A program made the position numbers and the translations under genes. A stretch of DNA of 64,000 nucleotides from Brienomyrus brachyistius (lineage: Eukaryota > Chordata > Actinopteri > Osteoglossiformes > Mormyridae): NCBI RefSeq assembly GCF_023856365.1, contig NC_064544.1:24466399-24530398 (forward strand), given 5' to 3'. A model generated the notes under the pieces. That model ran no database searches. It saw only the letters and a list, made by a program, of their open reading frames with translations, and was not told where the DNA came from. Positions 1 through 10,854 of this stretch are shown here, in pieces. Each line of letters starts with the position of its first letter. Position 1 is the first letter of the stretch.

Positions 1-928
1 GGGCTCTGTGCAGGCCAGTCGAGTTCCTCCACACCAGACTCACTTATCCATGTTGCTATTGACCTTGCTTTGTGCAGTGGTGCAGAGTCAGGCTGAAACA
101 TCCCCAAACTGATCCCACAAAGTTGGGAGCATGAAATTGTCCAAAATGGCTTCTAATGCTGCAGCATTAAGAGTTCCTTTCATTGGAATTAAGGGGCCAA
201 GTGCAACCCCTGAAAAACAACCCCACACCATAATCCCCCCTCCACCAAACTTTACACTTGGCACAAGTCAGGCAAGTACCGTTCACCATGAAGCCACCAA
301 ACCCAGACTCGTCCATCAGATTGCCAGACAGAGAAGCGTGATTCAGGACTCGAGAGAACACGTCTCTACTGCTCTAGAGTCCAGTAGTGCGGTGCTTTAC
401 AGCACTGCATCTGACGCTTTGCATTGCACTTGGTGATGTAAGGCTTAGATACAACTGCTCGGCTATGGAAACCCATCCCATGCAGTTCTCTACGTACTGT
501 TCTTGAGCTAATCTGAAGGCCACATGAAGTTTGGAGGTCTGTACAGTAGCTATTGACTCTACAGACAGCTGGTGACTTCTGCACACTGTGTGCCCCAGCA
601 AGCGTTGTCCCCGCTCTGTGATTTTACATGGCCTACCAGTCTGTGGCTGAGTTGCTGTTGTTCACAATTGTTTCCACTGTGTTATAATACCACTAACAGT
701 TGACCGTGGAAGACTTAGTAGTAAGGGAATTTCATGAATGGTGGCGTCCTTTCACGATGCCATGCTTGAATTCACTGAGCTCCTGAGAGTGACTCATTCT
801 TTCACAAATGTTCACAGAATCAGCCTGCATGCCTCGGTGGTTGACTTTATACACCTGTGACTAAAGAAGGGATTGGAACACCTGAATTCAATGATTTGGA
901 TGGGTGTCCCAGTACTTTTGGCAATATA
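1..928 (-). mobile_element. Tc1-like DNA transposon, left part cut by window edge
   Basis: The sequence matches the widespread teleost Tc1-type element read from its transposase 3' side. The right terminus is AGTACTTTTGGCAATATA, ending at about 928 with a TA target dinucleotide. The other terminus lies before base 1. The transposase is encoded on the minus strand and is broken by stops and frameshifts, so the copy is dead. Family recognition is from knowledge of fish Tc1 elements; the truncation is seen directly. Confidence 0.9.
40..830 (-). pseudogene. Tc1 transposase pseudogene
   Basis: Minus-strand fragments of a DD34E-type Tc1 transposase lie in several frames. The helix-turn-helix side lies at higher coordinates; around 430-600 is a piece reading SSRTVRRELHGMGFHSRA, the typical second HTH region. 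Around 167-361 is the catalytic-core piece with [14 protein letters not shown], corresponding to the family's conserved [13 protein letters not shown] block. Frame changes and stops separate the blocks, so no active protein can be made. Confidence 0.85.
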
Positions 929-2850
929 GTGCATCTTCTGCCTGTTCTGTGCACGTTCATCATTCTTAAATTAAAAGCACCTGGAAAGGAATTTGCCTGT
1001 CACAGGTTCAGCGTCTGTCTCTTTGCTTCAGTTTGCACCAGAAAACATATTTCTATGTCGTTTCTAAGTTGGGCCTGTTTAGCTAGTTAAAAGTACTGTG
1101 CTCTGTATCACTGTAGAAAAATGGGCTTTTTTATTTGCTCACATGTGACACGGCATTCTTTTTTTTTCCCTTGTTTTAAGTTTTCAGATCAGGGGTCATT
1201 TCTTCATACCCACATTATAGGCATTTAGACAAATAATCCTGAATGTAAAATTCAAGTTTAATTAATAATAAGTCCTGCATGATTATTGATGCCTGGAAGA
1301 CTATGTTCTTTGTGGGTGAATGATAAATGATCTGATTTATTTCGGAATGAACTCTGGGTAATTGCATCGGGTACATTGTTGACAAAATGATGAGAAACCA
1401 ATGATTACACCTAACAAATCTATAATTACACTTCTCTTGACATTTATTTTCTCTCTACAAACATATATTCTTTAAATATATAATAATTTTACTTGGTTTG
1501 TAGAGAATTGTTTGGCATTTTGTACATGTATAATGTCATTAGGTATCTATTTATTACCTATAATGCACTGTGTCTGTGTGTGTGTGTAACACACATAAGA
1601 TGTGTTTTTGAGTTTTTCTCCCACTGTTTGAAAGGGTTTTAGGAGGCAAAAAAAATAGTTTCATATCAAAAAGCATATCGCTTGAACTCAGAATGCAAAT
1701 AAAGAAAGAAGTTTTCCCACTGTTCCATTTCTTATTTTAGATATTAATCACCCCAAAAATGCTATCAATTATCACACGCAGTTTCAAACATGAAGAAAAA
1801 AGTGTGCCGCCTGCGAGGTGTTAACATGTGAAAATTATCAGATTATACAATGAAGAATATTTAGTATAATTAATGTACGAGCATCTGTTTTACCTTATGC
1901 AATGAGGTCTGATTTGGTTTGGAATTAACAGAACCATCAGAGGGAAAGTGACAAAACTTTAATTAGAAATGAGGACTGGCAGGAACTCCTGGAACAAGTC
2001 AACATTTTTATTTCATATCCATCAGATAATGCTTAAAATAGCATGGAACACAGTCAGAGTATTGCCTCAGCCGCTGAACACTGACAAGCTAAATGAAAGT
2101 AGTGTAATAAAAAAAATGTGCATTTTGGCTCCAAATATATGCAGCTAGGATGAAAAATTGACAGTGACTTAATGCTATCAGCATTGTGAATCCTACTTTG
2201 GCAGGGTATTGTACGGGTGATTTAGCTGAGTGACTTCATTAGAGTCACTGCAGAACACCTGTTTTTAAAAACTTCAATAACTATTGTTGTGTGAGAATAT
2301 CTAATACCTATAATGATGGATAAAACATTGGCAATGACAATTCTGGAGGGCTCAAGCAGTTTTTTTTTGTTTTTCTGCTAGCAATTGTTTTAGTTCAGTT
2401 AATATTTGCAGAATAATTTAAATTACATTAGAAAAGTATCTCTCAAATCAGCCCGTTTCGTCAGGATGTAAAAACTGTATCACATGGATTGTAATGGTGC
2501 TGTTATCCACCTGCTGCTAAAATTATGCAGGCACACACAAAGGCAGTCTTCAAACAAAATAATTGTTCTTAATTGAGTGCATAAAAGAATGCATGCTGTG
2601 CACAATTTAATAAAACCCATTAAGGATTGTTAAATTAATTGAGTTCCAAATTATTATTAAAATAATATAAACACCCTTAATAGCTTTTTGGTTGTTCAGA
2701 ATAAATGGGGATGCTTTTGAACAGTACTTGTGTCTGGTTCATTGTAATTTTGTTGATATTTTTGTGTCAGTTAAATATTTATCCACTTCATCAATTAGAT
2801 ACAAGGTTAATAATTAAATAACAAGGTTAACAAGGTTAAATAATTACATA
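929..2850. other. AT-rich unannotated stretch
   Basis: No gene, RNA or recognised transposon. The stretch is AT-rich with many TAAT/ATTA cores and only a very short GT run near 1575-1590. It looks single-copy. It could be ordinary intergenic or intronic DNA, or could hold conserved non-coding elements; comparison with other fish would be needed. Confidence 0.5.
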
Positions 2851-2859
2851 ATTTCTTGA

Positions 2860-3180
2860 CAGTTTTATATGTATTTTTTCCTCTCTTCTTTCTGAGTCCT
2901 GCTTTGCTGGTCATACCTTTAGTCTGTCGCTTCCAGTTTCCTTTTTCCTACTTTCCTGTAGATCTGCACCCTGCACCTTGTCTCCCTGGTAATTATTTAG
3001 TGTTTCTGACTACTCCCAGTTTCCTGGTTCCCATCTCATAGTCAGTTCCTTACTCCAGTTTGGACTGCTGGGTTCCTGTCTTTGAGTTGGTTTTTCTGTG
3101 TTCACCAATCTTCTGCACTTGAGTCCTCCTCTGCATTTATGTTGCAGAGCCATACAACCGACCAGCAGGTGAAAGACCCG
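2860..3180 (+). repeat. Possible decayed LTR-type repeat
   Basis: This pyrimidine-rich stretch with repeated CCAGTTTCC blocks contains CTGCACTTGAGTCCTCCTCTG near 3113, a phrase common at the 3' end of teleost LTR-type repeats. No target-site duplication, TG...CA ends or clear polyadenylation signal could be fixed. The call rests on recognition of one motif. Confidence 0.25.
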
Positions 3181-3189
3181 TAAGTTACC

Positions 3190-4200
3190 TGTTTCCTATG
3201 GTGTCTGTTTAAAATGGATTTCTGCAACTCCTATAGATCTATGCCAAAAAAGTGTCTTTTAGAGAAAAAACTTCACTCAAAGAAAACTTTTAAAATTAGT
3301 TAGCTAGCCACAAACACCATAATTTTTAATTAGTAAGGATAGCCTTCCTCACAAGCATGTCATTCAGGGAATCAAACCCTGATCAGCGACCCATCGTTAA
3401 ACGACATAGGTGTTTCCCACAACTATAGTTCGAACGAACGTTTGCAAACACTGACATTAAGTTGACTGACAGCTCTTGAGCTTTAGTTAGATGTTTTGTT
3501 CCAGGTGACTACATCATCGATGCAAAATATTAAATATCCTGCTGTAAAAACATCTACAATGTCAAGTGGTTTGTAAATTGTAGTTTTTAAATAAAGTATT
3601 TTTTATGTACTTCTCTGTTCATGAGTATAGTATGATTGGAGAGGATGTTGTTTACCCACCTTGTTTGTGATACATGGTTCATTACATAGATAAATATATA
3701 TTTAGGGCTGCATGATTATGACATCACAATATCACATCGAGTAATATTGTAATATTTGTAAAACCAAAAAGGAAATAAAATTACCCAAAATAAACAATTT
3801 CCAAATATAACTTATCCAACAATAGATTGTGTGTAGTAAGTTGGTGGTGTTGTCGTGAGTTGTTTCAACAGATAGCGCTATATCAACAAAGGTGATATTA
3901 TTATTACACAAGCACATCGCGACGAAAATAATGGATTTTTTTCAGCGCTTAAGTGCGTACAGTATTAAATAGGAAAAAACATGGGGAAAGCAAAATAAAC
4001 AGGGGCAAATTAATGGATAAAAAAATAACTAATTACTTCTTAATCACTGACAACTTTCATTGCAATATGAAAAAAGATACAAACAAAATAAAGAAACTCA
4101 CCAACACAGCAGTGCTTGGATATGAACCCATGGCTGTGTATGCAAGAAATTTGGTATACTGTGGTAGGTGTGATTAAAATAACAACATGTAAAATAAACA
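3190..4200. other. No gene; scraps of possible transposon origin
   Basis: No supported gene. Near 3703 GGGCTGCATGATTATGACATC resembles the start of a common fish hAT-type non-autonomous repeat, but no matching end was found. Around 3360-3390, read in reverse, GGGTTTGATTCCCT resembles a tRNA B box, possibly a SINE remnant. Both suggestions are weak. Confidence 0.3.
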
Positions 4201-4202
4201 TG

Positions 4203-4861
4203 CAATGATCCCCCGCCTATCGCGGAAGTTGCATTCCACACCCATCAGCGATAGTTGAAAATCCGCGATAAAGAAAGACTATAAATAAACATTTTTATAT
4301 ATATAGTTTAAGCCTTAAAACACTCCTCCAACACACTTTAAGCACATGTAAACTTATTAAAGCAACACAAATGATATGTGGATGCCGGGCTAAAGATATG
4401 AGTAACATAATGATAATAATAATATGTAATGTATACGTATGTGATTCCATTTTAATGATGGCTTTATTCCGAGGAGCTGCCACGCTCTTAATTCCTGTTT
4501 GACTAAAGGAAAGTGATGTGGTGGGTCTTATATTCTTTCCTTCCTTTTTGATGTATTGTCGATTCATTCAAGCCATAATGGCGAGTGACGTCCGCGAAAT
4601 GCTTTTCTTCCTGAAGCATATCCAGGAGTTTTACCTTCTCCTGAATGGTCAAGGCCTTCCTCTGGTGCTTAGGCTCACTAATACCAGAAGGCTTAGGAGG
4701 TGCAGGACGCTTTGGAGACATGGTAGGGCTTAAAGCAAAACGAAAACAATCGGACCACAAGCAAGGTGCGCGATATGCAGAGAACTGTGACGTGTCGGGG
4801 AAAAATCCACAATATAGTGGAGGCGCAATAGCTGAAACCGCAATATAGCGGGAGATCACTG
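4203..4861 (-). mobile_element. pogo/Tigger-like non-autonomous element
   Basis: The ends form imperfect terminal inverted repeats: CAATGATCCCCCGCCTATCGCGG on the left and the reverse complement of CAGTGATCTCCCGCTATATTGCGG on the right, with TA at 4862-4863. Further inside, both sides carry GCGATA/CGCAATAG-type motifs typical of Tigger ends. At about 660 bp it is far shorter than an autonomous pogo element and keeps only the start of the transposase. Confidence 0.8.
4503..4721 (-). pseudogene. pogo/Tigger transposase N-terminus (CENP-B-type HTH)
   Basis: A minus-strand frame begins MSPKRPAPPKPSG at 4721 and continues with RKALTIQEKVKLLDMLQEE and a RHYGLNESTIHQ block. This is the psq/CENP-B N-terminal helix-turn-helix that binds DNA in pogo/Tigger transposases and their domesticated relatives. 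After roughly 50 matching residues the frame drifts into unrelated sequence and stops at 4503. The catalytic domain is absent. I read it as a transposon relic, not a domesticated gene, because it lies between the element's TIRs. Confidence 0.75.
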
Positions 4862-4863
4862 TA

Positions 4864-5690
4864 ATTACAGACGCAGTCGATGTCACTAAATGCATTGGAG
4901 CCTAATAGCTAAAAGTTCTTTTTTCCTTCTACAAGAAGCATCATACAAGTATCATATTATTATGACACTATTGCTATTTTTGAGTTATTATTGCTGTTAT
5001 ATGACTGATACAATAAATTAATAATGTAATATTATACAATAAATTAATAATGTAATATCAGCACAACTGTCGTATTTGTAAATAATGTTACAAGGTTTGT
5101 GGGTTTTTGCACGCAACCCACTGTGAGAGTCAGATCAATCGCCTCTGGAACCATATTAGTTAAAACTACGGTGGTTTACTAACAAAGTAAAACAGTTTTG
5201 GGAATCAGGTGTACTTCGGATGTTAGTTAGTTTGAACTAACATTGTATGATACATCGTTAATGCTAACTTCCATTGTTGTACGGGAAACGCGCTCCAAGT
5301 GTGCCTTTTGCCGATGACCCCATAAAGCCCACAAAGAGCCTCCTTATCATTGCCCTTGGGAGGGGTGTACAGAGCCAAAATAGTCACAGTAGTAAAGTGA
5401 AGTGGAAGGTAAACAGGACAAAACTTTACAGATAAACTCCACTGTCAGTGAGCAGCAGCTTCTGATTAGCACAGCACCATTCTTTGTTAGCATAGACAGA
5501 CAAACCTCCTCTGCAGGTCTTTCCAGATGCTGAAGGAACACTGTCCGCTCGGAAGGTGTTAAGTCTTTCTAGCTGAATGACCATATTGGGGATGTTATTG
5601 TGAAGCCATAAATAAATATGCAGTAGTCGTTTATTTCATGCTGTGTAGTCAGGTGGAGGCTTTGATCTTTTTAGGAGTATCTGTGCCACC
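4864..5690. other. No gene; small tandem duplication
   Basis: No supported gene. At 5010-5059 the phrase ACAATAAATTAATAATGTAAT occurs twice in direct order, a local duplication. Sequence near 5270-5290 (GTTGTACGGGAAACGCGC) resembles, in inverted orientation, 3405-3425, so 3400-5300 might be a decayed element bounded by inverted repeats, but the match is short. Confidence 0.3.
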
Positions 5691-5691
5691 A

Positions 5692-6160
5692 GGGGTGGAT
5701 TTACCATAAGGTAAGAGTAGGCAGCCAGCTGGGCCCCCCAAAATTAGGGGCCCCATGAAAGGAGAATTGCCAGATACATTTATGAATATGAGAACTCATA
5801 ATATTTTTCTATAACTTTAAGCTATTTGCATTTTATTGATAGTTTTCAGGATGTACTACATCGCCCCCCTTTCCTGGCTGGATTATTCCTACTTTGAGAC
5901 TTTGTGCTACCCAGCTTTCCTTTGACACTGGACTTTACTGGTTGTTTGACTGTCAACTAGAGAAGCACAAAGTAGCCTAACAGATGAGGAAAACAGCATT
6001 AAGGTACAAGACTAACTCTCCCGCTAGAGTGGTAGACAAATTGTGAACAACACAACTACTGTACACAAATCTATGAAAAAAAATCAAGAATAACCTTATC
6101 CTCAGAATCAGCGTAAGGTTTAGGTTATCCTAGGCTACAGCCCAGGGCTACAGCATCCTG
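5692..6160 (+). repeat. Dispersed repeat, copy 1 (inverted partner at 15045-15605)
   Basis: The part from 5850 to 6150 matches the reverse complement of 15295-15605 closely: both share the phrases GTACTACATCG, TTATTCCTACTTTGAGACTTTG and GGTTTAGGTTATCCTAGGCT. The left end starts CAGGGGTGGATTTACC and has GGGCCCC-rich sequence, as in non-autonomous hAT-like repeats of fish. No coding sequence. The family name is uncertain. Confidence 0.6.
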
Positions 6161-6300
6161 TTATCCTCCCTGCCTCTTACCCATTGGTTTTCTGTTTTCC
6201 CTAGTGTATTAGTTATCTTTGCTTCCCTGGGGGGTATTCCACTAATGCAGTTCAGCTTTAATTAATCAAGGCTCATACAAGACTCGAGAGCGGTGTTATT

Positions 6301-6441
6301 TTTTCTGCTACAGAACAAATGCTGCTGATGGAGCTGTATGAAAAATACAAAGATGTAATCACTAAAAAAGGCAAAACTGTGGTCATAAATACAGCCAGGG
6401 AGTTGGCTTGGCAATGAATTGCAGACAGACTAAATGTGTAA
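6301..6441 (+). pseudogene. Myb/SANT-like (MADF) accessory protein relic
   Basis: The frame from 6310 reads TEQMLLMELYEKYKDVI..., then INTARELAWQ, a stop (TGA at 6415), and IADRLN. This is the first helix region of the Myb/SANT or MADF-type DNA-binding protein that accompanies PIF/Harbinger transposase in fish. The stop stands where the family usually has Arg, a one-base change. A GTAAGT at about 6437 could be the old 5' splice site. Dead copy. Confidence 0.65.
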
Positions 6442-6469
6442 GTTATGTAAATGTTACAAGTGCTTAGTA

Positions 6470-6595
6470 CAGTGGCATGGAGGTACAGTGGTTTATGCTG
6501 TCATCTTACACCACGGAAGTTCTTGGTTCGATCCCCATAGCCAATGGGGAACCTTCTGGGATGAGTTTGTGTGTCATTCTTACTGTAAAATGCTA
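6470..6595 (+). repeat. tRNA-like SINE fragment
   Basis: The phrase TGGCATGGAGGTACAGTGGT resembles a tRNA A box region, and GGTTCGATCCC near 6527 is a good B box. It ends in a GGGAACCTTCTGGGATGAGTTTG stretch typical of a common fish tRNA-like repeat. It lies in the probable intron of the Harbinger-like element and is present at the same place in the second copy (8224), so it inserted before the two copies separated. Confidence 0.55.
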
Positions 6596-7011
6596 TTCTG
6601 TATTGTTTTATCTCCGTAAAATACTTTCAATCGCATCCATGTGAAATGTTCTGCACATAACCGTATCTTGTTTTTGCTTTTAACTAATAAACTTTCAAAG
6701 TAGACTGTGACTAACTGGATTTTTTTTCGGTTTCAGTCATTGCATTTCATGTTTGACCTTTGTAATATGGGTACACTTTTATTTTAATTATTTTAGAATT
6801 AATTGGAATGCTGAGACATGATTTTTTATAGGCTTTATTATATTATGTTGAAATCTCAGCTCTGTTCTCCATATTATGGAAATATCACGCAGAGGATTAC
6901 TTCAGAAAGGATTTTTTTTTTCTCTGCTTTCTGGTCTTGCTTTTACTCGTAGTACTGACTACAGGGTTCCATTTTTTAATATACATATATATTTATATTT
7001 AGTAATTGCCC

Positions 7012-7395
7012 CGTAATTTAAGGCGGAAGTAACCTCGCTAATATTGCGAAGTATTGTTGGCATTCTCTGGAACATTGCTGAGTGTTTTTCTGTCTTGTGT
7101 CTGTCCCACCTGCCCTGCCTTCGGTGTCCTGCCCTATTGTCTCACCTACCCTGCCTGCCTGCCCTGTCCTACACCCTCGACCCGGCTTCCTCGTTCGTCC
7201 CTACCCATCGTCGCCTCATACTGTCACTACGTGTAGGACTGAAGTCCCTGGCTATAGAACCTTTGCTTGTGACCCGACTTCTCTTTTGGATATCCCCTCT
7301 GGCTTAGTTCGCTCCCGGCTTTATTAATAAACCTGTCATCTTCCGCAATTCGGGGACCGTCTCCTCCCTGCTCTCTGCACGTCACACAATACTCA
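7012..7395 (+). repeat. LTR-like repeat inside Harbinger-like element
   Basis: This GC-richer, pyrimidine-rich block has repeated CCTGCC and an AATAAA at about 7325, followed by a short GC-rich end CTGCACGTCACA. Composition and layout resemble other teleost LTR copies in this window. I could not fix a target-site duplication, so boundaries are approximate. Its three overlapping frames of 60-87 codons are low-complexity by-products. Confidence 0.4.
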
Positions 7396-8061
7396 TTTTC
7401 CTGCTAACTCAAACAAAAACATCACTTAAAACACTTGTGGTCGTAAAATCAAATAATTCATAACAAAATAATTCAATCAGATAAGGTAAAATATTGTGAT
7501 TGATGAGGACACATAATTCAAAAGATTACATGTCGTGAGTAGTGAGAGCGCGGAATTTCATCCGGTGGAACGATCTTTTGGGAATCTGTTGCCACATTCT
7601 TTGAGACAAGGCTTAACTAAGTGAGACTGTTAACCTGGTCTGGAGCAGACTTGTTCACTCACCTAAGTTACCATGGTTTCTCAGCGGGGATTCATTTAAT
7701 ACACGATGATGGAACGGAACTCCCACTTAAATTATCCTAACTTGTCGAAATAAGTCAGACTTTCCCTTAATCCTGCTTCGTGGAACACCCCCCTGGGGGG
7801 TATTCCATGAAAGTAGCTAAAGAATGCCAGACTTTCCAGAAAAGCTAGACTCAAATTAGCGACATCTCTAAACTTAACCTCATGTCGTTCCACTAACACG
7901 ATTTAGCCTTAACTAATCAAGGCTCATACAAGACAGACCTGCATAGTCTCACTTAGTGCTCACACCCGAGATATTTAAGAAGCCCAAATGAATGGATGAA
8001 CGATACATCAATCAAATGAGTCAGAAAGCGAGTAAAACAAGAGTGGTGTTTTTTTTCCACC

Positions 8062-8205
8062 ACAGAACAAATGCTGCTGATGGAGCTGTATGAAAAATAC
8101 AAAGATGTAGTCATGGAAAAGGCAATACTGTGGTCATAATTAAACCCAGGGAGTTGGCTTGGTAAAGAATTGCAGACAGACTAAATGCATAAGTTATGTT
8201 AATGT
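8062..8205 (+). pseudogene. Second Myb/SANT-like relic
   Basis: It is the same frame as at 6310 (TEQMLLMELYEKYKDVV), but a one-base loss after MEK shifts the frame, and the later LAWQ region has further changes. The putative GTAAGT donor is changed to ATAAGT. It is nearly identical at DNA level to the first copy over more than 100 bases, showing the two elements are the same family. Confidence 0.6.
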
Positions 8206-8223
8206 TACAAGTGCCTAGTACAG

Positions 8224-8320
8224 TGGCATGGTGGTACAGTGGTTTATGCTGTCGATCGAAATTCATGGATCAATGCCCATAGCCAACGGGGAATCTTTTA
8301 GGTTGAGTTCACATATGTCA
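8224..8320 (+). repeat. tRNA-like SINE fragment, second copy
   Basis: This is the equivalent of 6470-6595, inside the same position of the larger Harbinger-like copy. The A-box side (TGGCATGGTGGTACAGTGG) is intact, but the B box is degraded (ATGGATCAATGCCC). It is part of the parent element by the time of duplication. Confidence 0.5.
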
Positions 8321-8614
8321 TTCTTACAGTAAAATGTTATTCTGTATTATTTGATTTCCATAAAATACTTTCAGTCGCATCTGTGTGAAATGTTCTACAC
8401 AAATAACCATATATTATCTTTGCTTTTTACTAATACACTTTCAAAGTAGACTGACTGTACAAAATATAAATATATCTTCTTGTTCATATTATTTTAACGG
8501 AATGTTTTTTTTTTCAATTTCAGTCATTGCATTTCATGTTTGACCTTTGTAATATGGGTATACTTTTAATTTAATTATATTTCAATTAATTGGAATGTTG
8601 AGAGGTGATTTTTA

Positions 8615-10140
8615 TATGCAAAATATTGTGATATTGATTGAGGGCTGTTGGTTTTGTCTGTCCATTTGTAGGGGAAGTGTTTAATTTAATCATTCAATTC
8701 ACTTAAAGGGATGCATTTTTTCTTGATATGAATTGATAGGTACAGTGCTAGCTCCACTGGAATTATACCTTCAAATAAATCATGAGCTATATCTGGAGTA
8801 TAACCAGTGGCAAAGTGAAAATGTGGCACTTTCTCTGTCAGTGGACAAGCCCTTTTGACACCAAAACAATGGGTAAGTGTCTGATTTTCCTTTATAGTCT
8901 CAGCATGCTTGGCATGTGCCTTTTGTGTCCTTTGTGGAAAAGCTCCTGATCATACTTCTTTCTGCTGGAATTGAATATGGCATCCTAAACAAAACCTACA
9001 GATGTAATTCCCAGTAAAACTTTCAACTAAACCACTAAGAGAATGGGCACCAAGGTTATCAGCTACAACAAAAACCACAGTCCCTTCTTACATCATCTCC
9101 TTTGCTAAGAACAACTAACTGTACTGATGTCAAAGAAGACTGCTGAAATGCAGGTCTGAAAAAAACCCTGAAATAGAGGCATACTGGCTAAAACCCAATT
9201 TTAAATTTTGACTATTTAAGATCTGCTGCAAAGTCTGACGTATAGGTACATACGGATATCTCATTCTCATACTGACTTTCATTCTGGAATAAATTCCACT
9301 GGTTCAACAACTTCCAAATTGTCCATAAAATATTGCTTTCTCTTGAAGGCAGATCCAAGGGGACCACCTATTTCTAAAGGTGTCTGAATGGGATTGGACT
9401 TACAAAGTTCTTTTACAAGTTCAGTAACAATATCTTCTACATTATTGTACATTATTGTTCTTACTTAAAGGCAATTCAGTGGTGTTTTTTTAACAATTTG
9501 GATTGGGATGACAAACTTGAATCAAACTGGAGTTCTTCAACTACTTGTAAGTCATCGATGCATCTTGAAGACACATTGAATATCCTCTCTGACTTCAAAT
9601 GAAGCAAGGCTACTTTCTTGACAAATATCTGTGATTCATCTTGTATTTGTTCATTCCCATCTATACTTCTGTCTTCAATGTCACTGTCCTGTGACCCAGT
9701 ATCGGTAGAAAATGACCCAGTCCCTTCTGTCACTAATACATCTGTCTTGAAGTCTGTATAAGAATGAGGATTATGCTTTCTGCCACAGTGTGTTACAAAT
9801 GTCCCATACCTATTAGTCTTAAACTCACACCCTTGAAATACATATTCTGTGGTTTCATGACTTCTAAGATGATGACCTAAATGCTGAAAATAGTCCTTCT
9901 CAGAAGAATAACGTGTGCTACAAGTTTTACAATTAAAATTAAGTAGTGTTCCTGATACTAGAATGTTGTCATGTACATGGTATCTACTTAAATGTGAGCT
10001 AAGGGCGCTCTGTGTTTTTAAAGAACATGGGCAACTGGAGTGTGAACACAATACAAAGTGGGCATGTGTAAATGACCCATGGTGTAATCTATAGTGTTTC
10101 AAGACAGAACCTTTTGAGGAGGTTATCAGCTGGCAGATCT
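8615..10140 (-). pseudogene. Broken copy of a multicopy fish protein with C2H2-like N-terminus
   Basis: Reading the minus strand, a Cys/His-rich start (KGSVLKHYRLHHG near 10105; further C..C...H..H groups to about 9750) is open to a stop at 9476. Beyond it the protein continues in shifted frames: EIGGPLGSAFKRKQYF (about 9345-9380), YPYVPIRQTLQQIL (about 9240), DNLGAHSLSGLVESF (about 9020-9065), HDLFEGIIPVELAL (about 8750-8786) and FPYKWTDKTN (about 8665). These blocks fit, in order, an uncharacterised protein I recall as repeated many times in teleost genomes. An AG before residue ICQL near 10138 could be an old splice acceptor. At least three frame breaks or stops make it a pseudogene. The HDLFEGI motif recalls the conserved region of tnp2/KDZ-type transposases, but that link is my inference. 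Confidence 0.6.
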
Positions 10141-10235
10141 AACACTGCTACACCATGACCACACACTACATTCTCATACACCATACACTACGTGCTACAG
10201 ACCTACAGAGCTAAATATCTGTAGTGGGCTTCTAT

Positions 10236-10545
10236 AAAGAAGGAATGAATGTATGTGTGTGTGTGTGTGAGCGGGTATACCTATCCTTATGGGGACACAA
10301 TATCCGTTTTTTTTTCCCTTATGGGGACCGGTTTCCTGGTCCCTATAAGGTAAAACTCTATTTTACAAAAATCAGTGACTGCTATGAAAAAGTTAAAAAT
10401 GCCAAAACTCTTGCATCTTGCTTGGTTACTTATGGTTATGGTTAGGGCAGGGTGGGGGTTAAAGTTGTCATAGTTAGCATTAGCATTTTTCCCATAGAAG
10501 TGATTGAGTGGGCCCCATAAGGATAGGTTCACATAGATCACATTT
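10236..10545 (-). repeat. CA/GT-linked 300-bp repeat, copy 1
   Basis: A GT run at 10255-10270 is followed by a block with TATGGGGACC, CCCTATAAGG, GGTTATGGTTAGGG and TTTTTCCCATAGAAGTGATTGAGTGGGCCCC. The same block order occurs at 10546, 22280, 25900, 50330 and 61280. This is a dispersed teleost element consistently found beside CA/GT microsatellites. It is in reverse orientation relative to the 25900 copy. No protein. Confidence 0.7.
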
Positions 10546-10850
10546 GGAGACCAAAATGTCCCCAAAGTGCAGTAAAACCTGAAACTTCCTTACTTTTTGG
10601 GACATTTATTCAGGTCTCCATTTGGATAACCTCAATTTTATAAAAATCTGTGAATGTGATCAAAAAAGTAAAAGTGCCAAAAGTCTTGTATTTTGATTGG
10701 TTACTTTTGGTTAAGATTAGGGCTGGGTAGAGGTTAAGGGTGTCGTGATTGGGATTAGGGTTTTTCCCATTGAAATAAATTGACGGTCCCCATTTAGATA
10801 GGAAGACCAACTTCTGTGAGTGTGTGTATGTGTATGTTAGTGCCCCACTA
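10546..10850 (-). repeat. CA/GT-linked repeat, copy 2 in tandem
   Basis: It lies directly after copy 1 and in the same orientation, with the same internal landmarks (TTTTATAAAAATCTGTGA, TTGGTTACTTTTGGTTAAGATTAGGGCTGGG, TTTTTCCCATTGAAAT) and ends in a GTGTGTGTATGTGTATG run. A tandem pair suggests local duplication rather than two insertions. Confidence 0.65.
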
Positions 10851-10854
10851 ACTA

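Larger units (their letters stand above)
6229..7793 (+). mobile_element. PIF/Harbinger-like element, shorter copy
   Basis: The element starts GGGGGGTATTCCA and ends TGGAACACCCCCC, an inverted repeat, with a single T outside each end. Inside are a Myb/SANT relic near 6310, a tRNA-like SINE piece near 6470, an LTR-like insert near 7012-7395, and a right end (TTAAGTGGGAGTTCCG-type sequence read in reverse) shared with the larger copy. The first 600 bp align with 7795-8617. No catalytic transposase remains. The superfamily is inferred from the Myb/SANT frame, which PIF/Harbinger elements encode as an accessory protein. Confidence 0.65.
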
